Counted from the stretch's first letter, positions 8,841 to 18,631 are shown. The stretch is DNA of 64,000 bases from JAJZEO01 sp964350315 (GCA_964350315.1 CAYGJD010000004.1:1-64000), one strand, 5' to 3'. The notes: generated by a model from the letters alone, not told the origin. Translations and numbers: made by a program.

Positions 8841-9605
8841 ATGGCGAAAGAATCTCATTTTGGAGCAAAAAGTGTTCTTGAACACTTAAAGGAAGCAAGA
8901 GCTAAGGGGCAAAAAGCAACTGAGGCTCACCACTCTCTTGAGGCACCTGGTCATTTAATTGGTGGTGCTGACGCTGCTCGTGAAACAGCTTTAATCGTGA
9001 TGGTTGTTTCAATTTTACTTAATCGACTTTCCCCTGATTTTCACCAATCAACTCTTCTTTTATCGATGCTTATGTTTGCCCTGATTTTATGGAAATCTGG
9101 CCGTAGTGCTTTGCTTGGCTGGAATCGTCTTGAGCGAATCAATAAATTGATCTCTGATGAAAAAATGGAGATTCAAAACAATCGAGAAGAAGAAAAAGAA
9201 GAATTAACCGAAATGTATCGCGCTAAGGGATTTTCTCCCCCTCTTCTTGATAAAGTTATCGATGTTTTAATGGCAGATGACAATAAGCTCTTAGGTGTAA
9301 TGCTTGAAGAGGAGCTTGGAGTAAGCCTTGAAAGTTATGAACACCCACTTAAGCAAGCAGTAGGAAGTGGTGTTGGCGTCTTTTTAGCCTCATGTGTTTT
9401 GTCTGCAGGAATCGCAATTAATGCTGACTATGGGGTAATTGTGGCAGCATATATCGTTATTTTTTGCGCAAGCGGCGTAATGGCAAAGATCGAGAATATT
9501 CGTCTTATCAATGCTCTTGTCTGGAACATTAGTTTAACGTTTATGGCCAGTATGGGAACCTATTTCTTTGCAAAATTTGTATCAAGTGGTGAGTTTTTTC
9601 AGTGA
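8841..9605 (+). CDS. VIT1/CCC1-family iron/manganese transporter-like protein
   Basis: A 254-residue membrane protein with an early hydrophobic pair (about 55-95), a cytoplasmic acidic helical segment, EEEKEELTEMYRAKGFSPP through MLEEELGVSLESYEHPLKQA (about 110-180), and three C-terminal membrane helices. The middle segment is typical of the vacuolar iron transporter (VIT1/CCC1) family, where its glutamates bind Fe2+ or Mn2+. It corresponds in position to CT728 of Chlamydia. I start it at ATG 8841 because the frame further upstream runs through a terminator. The gene overlaps the metal ATPase by 4 bp, so the two are probably translated together. TACACT ends 7 nt before the ATG. The metal is inferred. 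Confidence 0.75.
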   Translation: MAKESHFGAKSVLEHLKEARAKGQKATEAHHSLEAPGHLIGGADAARETALIVMVVSILLNRLSPDFHQSTLLLSMLMFALILWKSGRSALLGWNRLERINKLISDEKMEIQNNREEEKEELTEMYRAKGFSPPLLDKVIDVLMADDNKLLGVMLEEELGVSLESYEHPLKQAVGSGVGVFLASCVLSAGIAINADYGVIVAAYIVIFCASGVMAKIENIRLINALVWNISLTFMASMGTYFFAKFVSSGEFFQ

Positions 9606-11596
9606 AAGGTTGTTGCAACACTCAGATAAAAAAGAAAATGACTGCTCCATACGAACTAGATGAATATTTTGCGTCTGGTTACGATGAGACAGAGAATCCT
9701 TTTATTAGAGAAAAATCACGTTCTTGGGGAAAGTATGTTCCTCTAACGGGCGCAGTTGCTGCTGCTTTTTTTCTTCTTTTTTCTTATATCTCAAGCTTTT
9801 TCAATCTTCCTCTTGCTCATTTTTTTGTTGTATTTGTCTTTTTTCTTGCTGGGACTCCAGCTCTAATTGTTTCATTAAAAAACCTCTTTTCTCTAAACAT
9901 CAATATTCAAGTCTTAATGACAACAGCAGCGCTTCTCTCTGTCCTAATTGGGAAGGAAATGGAAGGTGGGCTCCTCTTAGTGTTATTTTCTCTTTCTGAA
10001 GCTCTTGAAGAAACCGTTTCAAAGAAAACACGCGGCGCTTTACATGCTTTACACAAACTTGCCCCAACAATGGCTGATATCGTTGGTGATGACGGCATTA
10101 TTTATCAAAAATCTGTAAAAGAGATTGAACTAGGCACAAAAATCATTGCTAAAGCTGGCGAAGTCATTCCTCTGGATGGAAAGGTCGTCGATGGAAGTTC
10201 ATATGTCAATATGGCCCACTTAACTGGTGAGAGCAATCCTATTTCAAAAAAACCAGGTGATGAGGTCCAAGCAGGATCGTATAATACAGATGGAACTTTA
10301 ACAATTGAGGTCACTAAAACAAGCGCAGAGTCAACTCTTGCAAAGATTATTCGCCTTGTCACAGAAGCAAGTGACGCTAAACCAAAAATTCAGCGATTCC
10401 TTGATCGATTTAGTAGAGCTTACGCAACAACAGTGATTCTTCTATCATTCTTCTTTGCAATCTTTCTTCCTATTGTCTTTCACTCAATGCCCTATGTTGG
10501 CACACAAGGATCTATCTACCGCGCTCTTGCGTTTTTAATCGCTGCTTCTCCATGCGCATTGATTATTGCAACTCCAACTGCATATTTAAGTTCTATCTCA
10601 GCTTGCGCACGAAAAGGAATCTTATTAAAAGGAGGCATCGTTCTTGATGCTCTTGCAAGATGTAAACGTCTTGCGTTTGACAAAACTGGAACTCTTACAA
10701 CCGGACAACTTTTTTGTAAAAAAACAGACCTTGACGGCGATTGCATCTCACTTGATGAAGGACTAAGTATTGCCTACGGACTTGAAAGAGCCGTTGTCCA
10801 TCCTATTGCTACGGCTGTTGTTTCTCATGCAGAAAAAAAAGGTTTACTAAGCGCGAATATTCAAGACATGAAGGTCATTTCAGGAAGAGGTGTTGAAGGA
10901 ATGGTCGAGCATAAAGGTGTAATGTCAAAATGCGCGATTGGTAGCAGCGAATTCATCTTGTCTCAAATTGAAGACAAAGTACGCGCAAAAAAAATCAATG
11001 ATGCTCTTGAGAGAGCCGGGCACGTAGTCACCTTACTCAGAGTCAATCAAACTGTTCTGACTTTCCACTTTGTAGATGAAATAAGAAAAGAATTAAAATC
11101 GATTGTTTCAGAATTGAAAAAAAGCCTTAAACTAACCATGTTGACAGGTGATAATCGAGAAAACGCAGACTTTGTTGCTAAAGAGATTGGCATTGATGAA
11201 GTCTTTTCTGAATTAAGACCTGAAGACAAAATGAAACTTGTGAGCGACCTTGCCGACCAATCCCCCCTGATCATGGTGGGAGATGGCCTCAATGATGCTC
11301 CAGCTCTAATGCGTGCAATGGTAGGCATTGCCATGGGCGAAGTTGGAAGTGCAACTGCTATTGAAGCAGCTGACATTGTTTTACTCAGAGATGACTTATC
11401 TATTATTGCCTGGCTCTATAAAAAAGCACGGATGACAACCCACGTTGTTAAACAAAACCTTACCCTTGCGCTACTTGTGATTAGCTGCGCATCAATCCTT
11501 TCTATTTTAGGGATTGTTCCCCTTTGGCTGGCTGTCATACTTCATGAAGGCTCAACTGTTATTGTTGGCCTTAACTCATTGCGCCTATTACGCTAA
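9602..11596 (+). CDS. P1B-4-type heavy-metal-exporting ATPase
   Basis: A P-type ATPase of 664 residues with the actuator motif LTGES (TGE at 208-210), the phosphorylation site DKTGT (Asp360), the nucleotide-domain HP (VVHPIATAV) and the hinge GDGLNDAP (Asp561). The membrane metal-site motif is SPC (316-318), and the last helix has HEGST (648-652). SPC with HEGxT is the P1B-4 signature, a subgroup that exports Co2+ or Fe2+ and sometimes Zn2+, rather than the CPC of Cu/Zn/Cd pumps. No heavy-metal-associated domain is present; the N-terminus has only CC at 4-5. The GTG start overlaps the stop of the VIT-like gene; the ATG at 9638 is the alternative. It corresponds to chlamydial zntA/cadA (CT727). 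Confidence 0.92.
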   Translation: MKGCCNTQIKKKMTAPYELDEYFASGYDETENPFIREKSRSWGKYVPLTGAVAAAFFLLFSYISSFFNLPLAHFFVVFVFFLAGTPALIVSLKNLFSLNINIQVLMTTAALLSVLIGKEMEGGLLLVLFSLSEALEETVSKKTRGALHALHKLAPTMADIVGDDGIIYQKSVKEIELGTKIIAKAGEVIPLDGKVVDGSSYVNMAHLTGESNPISKKPGDEVQAGSYNTDGTLTIEVTKTSAESTLAKIIRLVTEASDAKPKIQRFLDRFSRAYATTVILLSFFFAIFLPIVFHSMPYVGTQGSIYRALAFLIAASPCALIIATPTAYLSSISACARKGILLKGGIVLDALARCKRLAFDKTGTLTTGQLFCKKTDLDGDCISLDEGLSIAYGLERAVVHPIATAVVSHAEKKGLLSANIQDMKVISGRGVEGMVEHKGVMSKCAIGSSEFILSQIEDKVRAKKINDALERAGHVVTLLRVNQTVLTFHFVDEIRKELKSIVSELKKSLKLTMLTGDNRENADFVAKEIGIDEVFSELRPEDKMKLVSDLADQSPLIMVGDGLNDAPALMRAMVGIAMGEVGSATAIEAADIVLLRDDLSIIAWLYKKARMTTHVVKQNLTLALLVISCASILSILGIVPLWLAVILHEGSTVIVGLNSLRLLR

Positions 11597-11643
11597 CGCC
11601 ATTTTATCTCCTCACGCGACAAACTTCTTGCCTTATTCCCCTA

Positions 11644-11649
11644 TATAAT
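11644..11649 (+). promoter_or_regulatory. -10 box before the glutamate dehydrogenase gene
   Basis: A perfect TATAAT 39 nt before the ATG at 11689. I see no good -35 at the standard distance. Confidence 0.35.
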
Positions 11650-11688
11650 TAAGGTAAAAAGAGAAATCTTTGTTGTTTTAGTGAGAAT

Positions 11689-14600
11689 ATGGAAAATCAG
11701 TCAGAAAAACTAAGCAAGGCAATATCATTTGAAGGTGAGCAGTTTAGACAATATTATGTCTGGCTTGAGAATCATATGCCCCCTCAATTTTTTGAAGAAT
11801 TTGAAGATAGTCACTTGATGACAATCGCCCATAACCTCATGGGATTCAATCTTCAAGGAAATTTTATCCAAATTCACTTTGAAAACTGCTCTATTGTACT
11901 TTGTCTAAATTCTCCAGACGCTGACTTACGCATCCTAAAAAACTACTCCTTATTTGGCATCAAGAATTATCAAACCTTTATCTCAGATGAACCTCCTCCA
12001 CTTCCAAACTGCAAACGCAACCTTCGAATCGCAATTGTTCATTTTACGCAACTTACTGACAATGACTTAGACTCACAATCTGCTCTGTCAGAAGAGACTC
12101 GAAATGAATCTTTTGAGGCCTTAAAGCAGCGAAACACCTCTTTAACTCGAGAAGAGTTTGACACCTTAATTGGTTCGATTAACTCAAGATTTCTACGAGT
12201 CTTGAATAAAGAGCGTTTAATTTTGGTCTTAGACATGTTTTTTCGCGCAAGAACGCGCGACCATATTCAGTATGAAGTCAAATACAATGAGGAATGGGAG
12301 AAAAGCGATAAAGACATGCCCTCTATGAGAATTGTCTTGGCTTGGAAAAACACTCCTAAATACAACTTTCTCTATCGCTTAGCAAAACTTGTCTATCGAC
12401 ATAATTTAATCATGAAGAGAGTGAATGCTGCCTATATTCACCCCGATTCAAACGAAAACATTTTAATCATGTCATTAGCACTGCAAGGTCAAGGAAATAA
12501 AGCCGCCTGGGAAGTCACTGACATCAAAGATTTTCTGCAAGAACTTGCCTGTTTAAAGTATTTTGAAGATGGCGATGCGATTGAAGAGTCTCTTGTAAAG
12601 ACAAACCATATTACAGGAAACCAAGCAAATATTCTCAGAACGACACTTTCTATCACTCACCAACTCCTTTTACACATTGACCAAAACCTCTATACAAAAG
12701 AAAACATTGAAGAGGCGCTACTCAAACACCCAGAATTGACGATGCAATTGATTCATGCTTTTGAATGGCGATTTAATCCTGATAAGGCAGATGAAAAAGA
12801 GTTTGAAAATGAAAGAGATGCTTATCTTAAACTTGTAAGCAAACTAGATACTGGCAACTTATTGATTGATACAAGGCGAAAAAATGTTCTAACAATGGCA
12901 ATGAATTTTGTTTCCTGCACTCTAAAAACAAATGCTTATAGAAACAACAAAAGTGCCTTTGTCTTTCGAATAGACCCTAAAATTTTAGACACTCTTCCCT
13001 TCGACAGAAATGAAAAATTTCCAGAACTTCCTTATGGAATCTTCTTCATACGCGGCAGATCATTTATTGGGTTTCACATACGTTTCAAAGACTTGGCAAG
13101 AGGCGGCCTTCGAACAATTTTTCCTTGGCGCAAAGAACAAGCTGATTGGGAAAGAGCTAACGTTTTTTCTGAATGTTACAATCTTGCTTACACGCAACAA
13201 AAGAAAAATAAAGACATTCCTGAGGGTGGATCTAAAGCAGTCATTTTTATTGAACCTTTTCAAGAAGTTCAAGTCGAATCTGAGATCTACAGGAAAGAAC
13301 TTTTGATTGCCGGCGTTGAAGAAAATGAAATCATAGCTAAGATTCATGAATTTGAAAAGGCTCAACGATCTATTTATCTCTATTCCACACAACGCTCATT
13401 TGTATATACGCTTCTCTCCTTAATTAATTGTCACGAAGATGGTAGATTAAAAGCACGCGATACAATCGATTACCTTGGCAAACCTGAATACCTCTATCTT
13501 GGCCCTGATGAAAACATGCACAATTCTATGATTGAATGGATCGCTGAACATTCAAAGTTAACTGGGTATAAGCCTGGAAAAGCTTTTATTTCAAGCAAGC
13601 CAACCTATGGAATCAATCACAAAGAATTTGGTGTAACTTCCCTTGGAGTAAATACATGCATGCATGCCGTTTTAAAATACATCGGCATCGATCCAGAGAA
13701 AGACTCATTTACTATAAAAATTTCTGGTGGACCTGACGGAGATGTTGCTGGTAACCAGATCTATAACCTTTATAAATACTACCCAAAAACAGCAAAGCTT
13801 CTAGCAATCACAGATATTTCAGGAACCATGTACGACCCTGAAGGGCTTGATTTAGAAGAACTCGTAAAGCTTTTTAAAGAAGAAAAAGCTATTAATTTCT
13901 ATCCACCTGAGAAATTACATGATGGGGGCTTTTTACTCGACCTACAAACAAGACGTGTCCAAAACGAATACTCGACTCAAACTCTATGTTACAGAAAAGA
14001 AGGAACAAAAATTGTTCAAGATTGGCTCATAGGAAACGATACGCACCACCTTTTTTCACATAACTTACATCAAACGATTACAGATGTTTTCGTTCCTGGT
14101 GGCGGAAGACCTAGAACATTGAACCAGGGAAATTGGAAAGATTATCTAGATCCAACAGGCGAACCAACTTCACGAGCAATTATTGAAGGAGCAAACCTTT
14201 ACTTAACTAACGAAGCTCGAGAAGCACTCGAAAATAAAGGCGTTGTTATTATAAAGGATAGCTCTGCAAATAAAGGTGGGGTAATTTGCTCTTCACTTGA
14301 AGTTCTCAGTTGCCTTGTATTGACTGAAGAAGAGTTTGCCGAAGAAAAAGATGCCCTCATGAAAGAAATCCTCGCATTTATTCGTGAGAAGGCAAGCGAT
14401 GAAGTAAACCTCATGCTAAAAACCCATAAAGAAACAGGCTTAGGCCTTTGTGAAATTTCCGATTGGATTTCAAAGAGAATCAATACCTATACCTATCAGA
14501 TTCTTGATCATCTTGAAAAGATGGATCTTCCAACAGATCAAGACAATCCATTGAATAAGTGTATGATAGAGTATTGTCCAGTTATTTTTCGCTCAGATAA

Positions 14601-14763
14601 ATATAAAAAACGGCTCTTTAGCAACATCCCAGTAATTCAACAAAAAGCAATGATTTCTTGTTACATTGCCTCTAGAATGGTTTACAATAAAGGCCTTGGT
14701 TGGTCCCCTTCTATCGTTGATGTACTTCCCCTAATTATTCATGGATTCAATGAAATCCCTTAA
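11689..14763 (+). CDS. NAD-specific glutamate dehydrogenase, large type
   Basis: A 1024-residue cytoplasmic enzyme of the large NAD-GDH class, which converts glutamate to 2-oxoglutarate and ammonia. The C-terminal half carries the catalytic region: GFHIRFKDLARGGLRTIFPW (about 464-483), PEGGSKAVIFIEP, then the Rossmann part KISGGPDGDVAGNQIYNLYK, DISGTMYDPEGLD and ANKGGVICSSLEVLSCL. The N-terminal half is the poorly conserved regulatory region. The length fits the ~115 kDa subgroup. It stands alone between the metal genes and the heat-shock operon, and would feed host glutamate into the TCA cycle. I give no symbol because usage differs between species. Confidence 0.93.
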   Translation: MENQSEKLSKAISFEGEQFRQYYVWLENHMPPQFFEEFEDSHLMTIAHNLMGFNLQGNFIQIHFENCSIVLCLNSPDADLRILKNYSLFGIKNYQTFISDEPPPLPNCKRNLRIAIVHFTQLTDNDLDSQSALSEETRNESFEALKQRNTSLTREEFDTLIGSINSRFLRVLNKERLILVLDMFFRARTRDHIQYEVKYNEEWEKSDKDMPSMRIVLAWKNTPKYNFLYRLAKLVYRHNLIMKRVNAAYIHPDSNENILIMSLALQGQGNKAAWEVTDIKDFLQELACLKYFEDGDAIEESLVKTNHITGNQANILRTTLSITHQLLLHIDQNLYTKENIEEALLKHPELTMQLIHAFEWRFNPDKADEKEFENERDAYLKLVSKLDTGNLLIDTRRKNVLTMAMNFVSCTLKTNAYRNNKSAFVFRIDPKILDTLPFDRNEKFPELPYGIFFIRGRSFIGFHIRFKDLARGGLRTIFPWRKEQADWERANVFSECYNLAYTQQKKNKDIPEGGSKAVIFIEPFQEVQVESEIYRKELLIAGVEENEIIAKIHEFEKAQRSIYLYSTQRSFVYTLLSLINCHEDGRLKARDTIDYLGKPEYLYLGPDENMHNSMIEWIAEHSKLTGYKPGKAFISSKPTYGINHKEFGVTSLGVNTCMHAVLKYIGIDPEKDSFTIKISGGPDGDVAGNQIYNLYKYYPKTAKLLAITDISGTMYDPEGLDLEELVKLFKEEKAINFYPPEKLHDGGFLLDLQTRRVQNEYSTQTLCYRKEGTKIVQDWLIGNDTHHLFSHNLHQTITDVFVPGGGRPRTLNQGNWKDYLDPTGEPTSRAIIEGANLYLTNEAREALENKGVVIIKDSSANKGGVICSSLEVLSCLVLTEEEFAEEKDALMKEILAFIREKASDEVNLMLKTHKETGLGLCEISDWISKRINTYTYQILDHLEKMDLPTDQDNPLNKCMIEYCPVIFRSDKYKKRLFSNIPVIQQKAMISCYIASRMVYNKGLGWSPSIVDVLPLIIHGFNEIP

Positions 14764-14832
14764 TCTACCCACTTTTTTATTATAAAAATATTTTTTTAAT
14801 CTTGTTTGTTCTCAAATATTTACGTTATTAAC

Positions 14833-14859
14833 CCAGCAATCTATGATCTTGAGTGCTAA
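14833..14859 (+). promoter_or_regulatory. CIRCE element (HrcA operator)
   Basis: The right half GAGTGCTAA (14851-14859) is a perfect match to the CIRCE consensus. Nine bases upstream the left half CCAGCAATC (14833-14841) keeps 6 of 9 positions of TTAGCACTC. The element sits just before the -35 box of hrcA, where HrcA would repress the operon. Confidence 0.75.
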
Positions 14860-14864
14860 AAAAC

Positions 14865-14893
14865 TTGCGCTTGAAGTGCCAATTTTGTATAAT
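14865..14893 (+). promoter_or_regulatory. Heat-shock operon promoter
   Basis: TTGCGC (14865-14870), exactly 17 bp, TATAAT (14888-14893). The ATG of hrcA is 7 nt further on, so the transcript probably begins at or next to the start codon. Confidence 0.7.
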
Positions 14894-14900
14894 ATGCCTT

Positions 14901-16061
14901 ATGGGAAAAGTAACAGCTATAAAGAAAGGTTCTAGGAAGCATCGAGAAATAGAAGTTCTCTTTGGCTTGGTAAGTCTTTTTTTGAAAGACGGAAAGCCCG
15001 TTGGATCTCACACCCTTAAAAACAACGGTTTTGATCACTTAAGCTCAGCAACAATCAGAAATTATTTCGCAAAACTGGAAGTAGAGGGCTTTTTAACTCA
15101 GCATCATGCCTCTGGTGGCCGCGTTCCAACAGACCAAGCCTATCGCCTCTTTGCAGAAGAAATCAAAGACACAGAAGTAGTCAGCAAAGATGATGATCTT
15201 TTTTTAGAGTCTGTTCTAAAAAAGGAGACAAAAGAAGTCTCTCTTTACCTGCAAGAAGCAATCGAAGCAATTAGCGAAATGACTGGTTGCGCTGTGATGA
15301 TTTCTGCTCCTCGATTTGACCAAGACTTTATTATCGATGTTAAACTTTTGAGACTTGATGAAAACAGAGTTTTGTTCGCAATTATCACTGACTTTAGTTT
15401 AGTTCACACAGAAACCATCTACCTTCCAAAAACAAAAACTCCCCTCTCTATTGAAAAAATACAGCAATACTTTTGCTTTCGTTTAACAGGGAATAACCGA
15501 CCTAATTTAGATCGTGAAGAATTAAACTTTGCCCAAACAAATTATAACGAGATCATCCTACGCCATTTTGTTGCTTACACAAACATGGAAAAAGAAGATA
15601 TTTATCGAAGTGGTTTTTCAAAACTTTTAACTCATTCTGAATTTCATGAGCCGACGATTTTATCTAGAACTTTAGCTTTACTTGAGAGCAAGAGCGCTCT
15701 TCGTTTTATGATGAATGAATGTTTCAAATCAGATGAGCTTAAATATTGGATTGGAGAGGATTTAAAATCTCATCTGCAACAACCTTACGCCTGCTCTTTA
15801 ATCGCAATTCCCTACAAGCTTCATACAAAAGTTGTAGGAACAATCGCTGTTTTAGGACCGAGTCGCCTTGATTATGAAAAGGTGTTTGGAATTTTGAAAG
15901 CAGCTTCGAAATACATCTCTGAGAATTTAACTAAGAGCATGTACAAGTATAAACTTACCTACAGACAACCCAACATTAAATCGATTGAAGGACCTTTGCA
16001 CAACAATCAAGTGCTAGGGCTTCCGAATCAATCCCTAATCATCGAGAAGAAACATGACTGA
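14901..16061 (+). CDS. hrcA: Heat-inducible transcription repressor HrcA
   Basis: HrcA binds CIRCE and represses chaperone genes until heat shock. The 386-residue protein has the N-terminal winged helix (KHREIEVLFGLVSLFLKDGK, then PVGSHTLKNN, LSSATIRNYFAKLE and HHASGGRVPTDQAYR) and the dimerisation/GAF-like C-terminal domain ending in VGTIAVLGPSRLDYEKV. About 45 residues extend beyond the usual end; Chlamydia HrcA also has a C-terminal extension, reported to weaken repression. I chose the ATG at 14901 because an upstream start at 14853 would place CIRCE and the promoter inside the gene. It overlaps grpE by 8 bp. Confidence 0.95.
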   Translation: MGKVTAIKKGSRKHREIEVLFGLVSLFLKDGKPVGSHTLKNNGFDHLSSATIRNYFAKLEVEGFLTQHHASGGRVPTDQAYRLFAEEIKDTEVVSKDDDLFLESVLKKETKEVSLYLQEAIEAISEMTGCAVMISAPRFDQDFIIDVKLLRLDENRVLFAIITDFSLVHTETIYLPKTKTPLSIEKIQQYFCFRLTGNNRPNLDREELNFAQTNYNEIILRHFVAYTNMEKEDIYRSGFSKLLTHSEFHEPTILSRTLALLESKSALRFMMNECFKSDELKYWIGEDLKSHLQQPYACSLIAIPYKLHTKVVGTIAVLGPSRLDYEKVFGILKAASKYISENLTKSMYKYKLTYRQPNIKSIEGPLHNNQVLGLPNQSLIIEKKHD

Positions 16062-16596
16062 AGAAAAAAACGAAGAAGAAATCCTTGAAAAAGAAGAGAC
16101 TGTCTCTATCTCAGACTTGATGCAAGAAAATCTTGATAAAGCATCAAAAGATGCTTCTGAATATAAAGATAAGTATTTTAGAGCACTTGCTGAAATGGAA
16201 AATTCAAGGAAGCGCTTACAGCAAGAAAAGCAGGAGATGATCTCATATGCTGTCGATAATATGATAGATGAGTTCCTTCTCCCTCTTGACAACCTAGAAA
16301 ACGCGTTAAAATTCACAGATAATTTATCTGATGAAATAAAAAATTGGGCGATGGGATTTAAAATGATCGCAGCTCAATTTACACAGGTCTTAGAAAACCA
16401 CGGAATCATCCCTTATGCATCCGTTGGTGAAATATTTAATCCCCATTTTCATGAAGCAGTGGAGACAGAAGTTAGCAATGCGCATGCTGAAGGCACAGTA
16501 TTATCCGAAGTACAAAAAGGATATCGACATGGTGAACGTATTCTGCGAGTTGCAAAAGTAAAAGTTTCTACGATTGAAAAGGAAGAAAAGAATTAA
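16054..16596 (+). CDS. grpE: Nucleotide exchange factor GrpE
   Basis: GrpE releases ADP from DnaK. The 180-residue protein has the acidic N-terminus, a long coiled-coil helix (YKDKYFRALAEMENSRKRLQ) and the C-terminal beta domain with NPHFHEAVETE and VQKGYRHGERILRVAKVKV. Its length is normal. It lies between hrcA (8-bp overlap) and dnaK (22-bp gap) in the CIRCE-controlled operon. Confidence 0.97.
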   Translation: MTEEKNEEEILEKEETVSISDLMQENLDKASKDASEYKDKYFRALAEMENSRKRLQQEKQEMISYAVDNMIDEFLLPLDNLENALKFTDNLSDEIKNWAMGFKMIAAQFTQVLENHGIIPYASVGEIFNPHFHEAVETEVSNAHAEGTVLSEVQKGYRHGERILRVAKVKVSTIEKEEKN

Positions 16597-16618
16597 TTAA
16601 TCATATGAGGAGAACATT

Positions 16619-18577
16619 ATGACAAAAAAGAAAAGTAATAAAGTCATTGGTATTGACCTTGGCACAACAAATTCTTGCGTAGCTGTTATGGAAGGAAAAG
16701 AGGCTAAAGTTATCACAAATGCTGAAGGATCAAGAACTACTCCTTCAATCGTTGCTTTTAAAGGTGATGAACGCTTAGTTGGTATTCCTGCTAAACGTCA
16801 AGCTGTAACAAACCCTGAACTTACAATCTCATCTGCAAAACGTTTCATTGGACGACAATTTGGGGAAGTTTCAGGCGAAATTAAGACTGTACCTTATAAA
16901 GTTGTAGCTGGAAACAATAACAAAGCTGCAATTCAAATCGGCGATAAATTGATGTCTCCTGAAGAAGTTGGTGCGCAAATCTTGATTAAGATGAAAGAAA
17001 CAGCTGAAGCATACCTTGGTGAAGAAGTCACAGAGGCTGTAATTACTGTTCCTGCATACTTTAATGACGCACAAAGACAGTCAACTAAAGATGCTGGCCG
17101 AATTGCTGGTCTTAATGTAAAGCGCATTATCAATGAGCCAACTGCTGCAGCTCTTGCCTACGGACTTGATAAAAAAGGTGCCGATCAAAAAGTTGCTGTC
17201 TATGACCTTGGTGGAGGAACATTTGATGTCTCTATTCTAGAAATCGGTGATGGCGTTTTTGAAGTTCTTTCAACCAATGGTGATACTCACCTCGGTGGCG
17301 ATGACTTCGATGAGGCGATCATACACTACCTTTTAGATGAGTTTAAGAAAGAAAACGGCATAGACCTGTCAAAAGACAAGATGGCACTACAACGTCTTCG
17401 TGACGCTGCTGAAAAGGCTAAAATTGAGCTTTCAGGTACACAGACCACAGAAATTAACCAACCATTTATCACGATGGATGCATCAGGTCCTAAACACTTA
17501 ACTCTTACTCTAACAAGAGCAAAGCTTGAGTCACTCGTGCACCACCTTGTTGAAAGAACTAAAGAGCCATGCTTAAAAGCACTAAAAGATGCTGGCGTTT
17601 CCCCCTCTGATATCAAAGAAGTTATCCTAGTTGGTGGTATGTCAAGAATGCCGATTGTTCATGAAATGGTTAAGCAAATCTTTGAAAAAGAGCCTCACCA
17701 AGGTGTAAACCCTGATGAAGTTGTTGCACTTGGTGCTGCAATTCAAGGTGGAGTTCTTACAGGAGAAGTTAAAGACGTTCTTTTATTAGATGTTGTGCCT
17801 TTATCTCTTGGTATTGAGACTTTAGGTGGCGTGATGACTAAATTGATCGAGCGTAACACAACAATTCCAACTCAGAAAAAGCAAGTCTTTTCAACAGCAG
17901 CTGATAACCAACCTGCGGTAACAATTGTTGTTCTTCAAGGTGAGCGCGAAATGGCGAATGATAACAGAAAAATTGGTCAATTCGATCTAACTGAAATCCC
18001 ACCAGCGCCAAGAGGCATGCCTCAGGTTGAAGTTGCATTTGATATTGATGCTGATGGTATTTTGCATGTTTCTGCAAAAGACAAACAGTCAGGTAAAGAG
18101 CAGAAGATTAAAATTGAAGCATCTTCTGGATTATCTGAACAAGAAATCAAATCTGCAATTTCAGATGCTGAGTCACACGCTGAAGTAGATAAAAAAACTC
18201 GTGAACGCGTTGATGTCAAAAATGAGACTGAGGCTTTAATCTTCCGTGCCGAAAAAGCACTAAAAGATTATGGCGACAAAGTCCCTGAAGATGTAAAAGC
18301 ATCTATTCAGACACACGTTGATGAGACAAAAGAATCTCTAAAAAGTGATGATGTTGAAAAAATCAAAGCAGCAAAAGACAAACTCAATGAAGTGATCCAA
18401 AAAATTGGTCAATCAATGGGGTCAGGCGCAGAAGCACAAGGCGGTCCTGGTGCTGCAGGAGCAAACGCTCAACACCAAACCTCTGCAGACGACATAAAGA
18501 ATGCTGGTAAGCATGACGATGATGCTGAAAACATTGAAGAAGCAGAAGTCGAAGTTATGGATGAAGAATCTAAGTAA
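16619..18577 (+). CDS. dnaK: Chaperone protein DnaK (Hsp70)
   Basis: A full-length 652-residue Hsp70. The ATPase domain shows IGIDLGTTNSCVAVMEG near the N-terminus, VYDLGGGTFDVSILEIGDG and VILVGGMSRMPIV. The substrate domain follows (DVVPLSLGIETLGGVMTKLI), then the helical lid and an acidic tail ending EVEVMDEESK. It folds nascent and stress-damaged proteins with GrpE and DnaJ. An AGGAG ribosome site precedes the ATG. It ends the operon, with a strong terminator after it. Confidence 0.99.
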   Translation: MTKKKSNKVIGIDLGTTNSCVAVMEGKEAKVITNAEGSRTTPSIVAFKGDERLVGIPAKRQAVTNPELTISSAKRFIGRQFGEVSGEIKTVPYKVVAGNNNKAAIQIGDKLMSPEEVGAQILIKMKETAEAYLGEEVTEAVITVPAYFNDAQRQSTKDAGRIAGLNVKRIINEPTAAALAYGLDKKGADQKVAVYDLGGGTFDVSILEIGDGVFEVLSTNGDTHLGGDDFDEAIIHYLLDEFKKENGIDLSKDKMALQRLRDAAEKAKIELSGTQTTEINQPFITMDASGPKHLTLTLTRAKLESLVHHLVERTKEPCLKALKDAGVSPSDIKEVILVGGMSRMPIVHEMVKQIFEKEPHQGVNPDEVVALGAAIQGGVLTGEVKDVLLLDVVPLSLGIETLGGVMTKLIERNTTIPTQKKQVFSTAADNQPAVTIVVLQGEREMANDNRKIGQFDLTEIPPAPRGMPQVEVAFDIDADGILHVSAKDKQSGKEQKIKIEASSGLSEQEIKSAISDAESHAEVDKKTRERVDVKNETEALIFRAEKALKDYGDKVPEDVKASIQTHVDETKESLKSDDVEKIKAAKDKLNEVIQKIGQSMGSGAEAQGGPGAAGANAQHQTSADDIKNAGKHDDDAENIEEAEVEVMDEESK

Positions 18578-18598
18578 TTCTTAGCAATCGACGAATAA

Positions 18599-18631
18599 GG
18601 GCGTAGTGCTTATGCATTACGCCCTTTTTTT
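18599..18631 (+). terminator. Terminator of the hrcA-grpE-dnaK operon
   Basis: GGGCGTAGTGC (18599-18609) pairs with GCATTACGCCC (18614-18624) through one G-T wobble, with a TTAT loop and seven T residues after it. Confidence 0.92.

Noticed and set aside
14853..14900. An earlier start for hrcA giving 16 more residues
   Set aside because: It would place the CIRCE right arm and the promoter inside the coding region; the protein similarity begins at the ATG at 14901.
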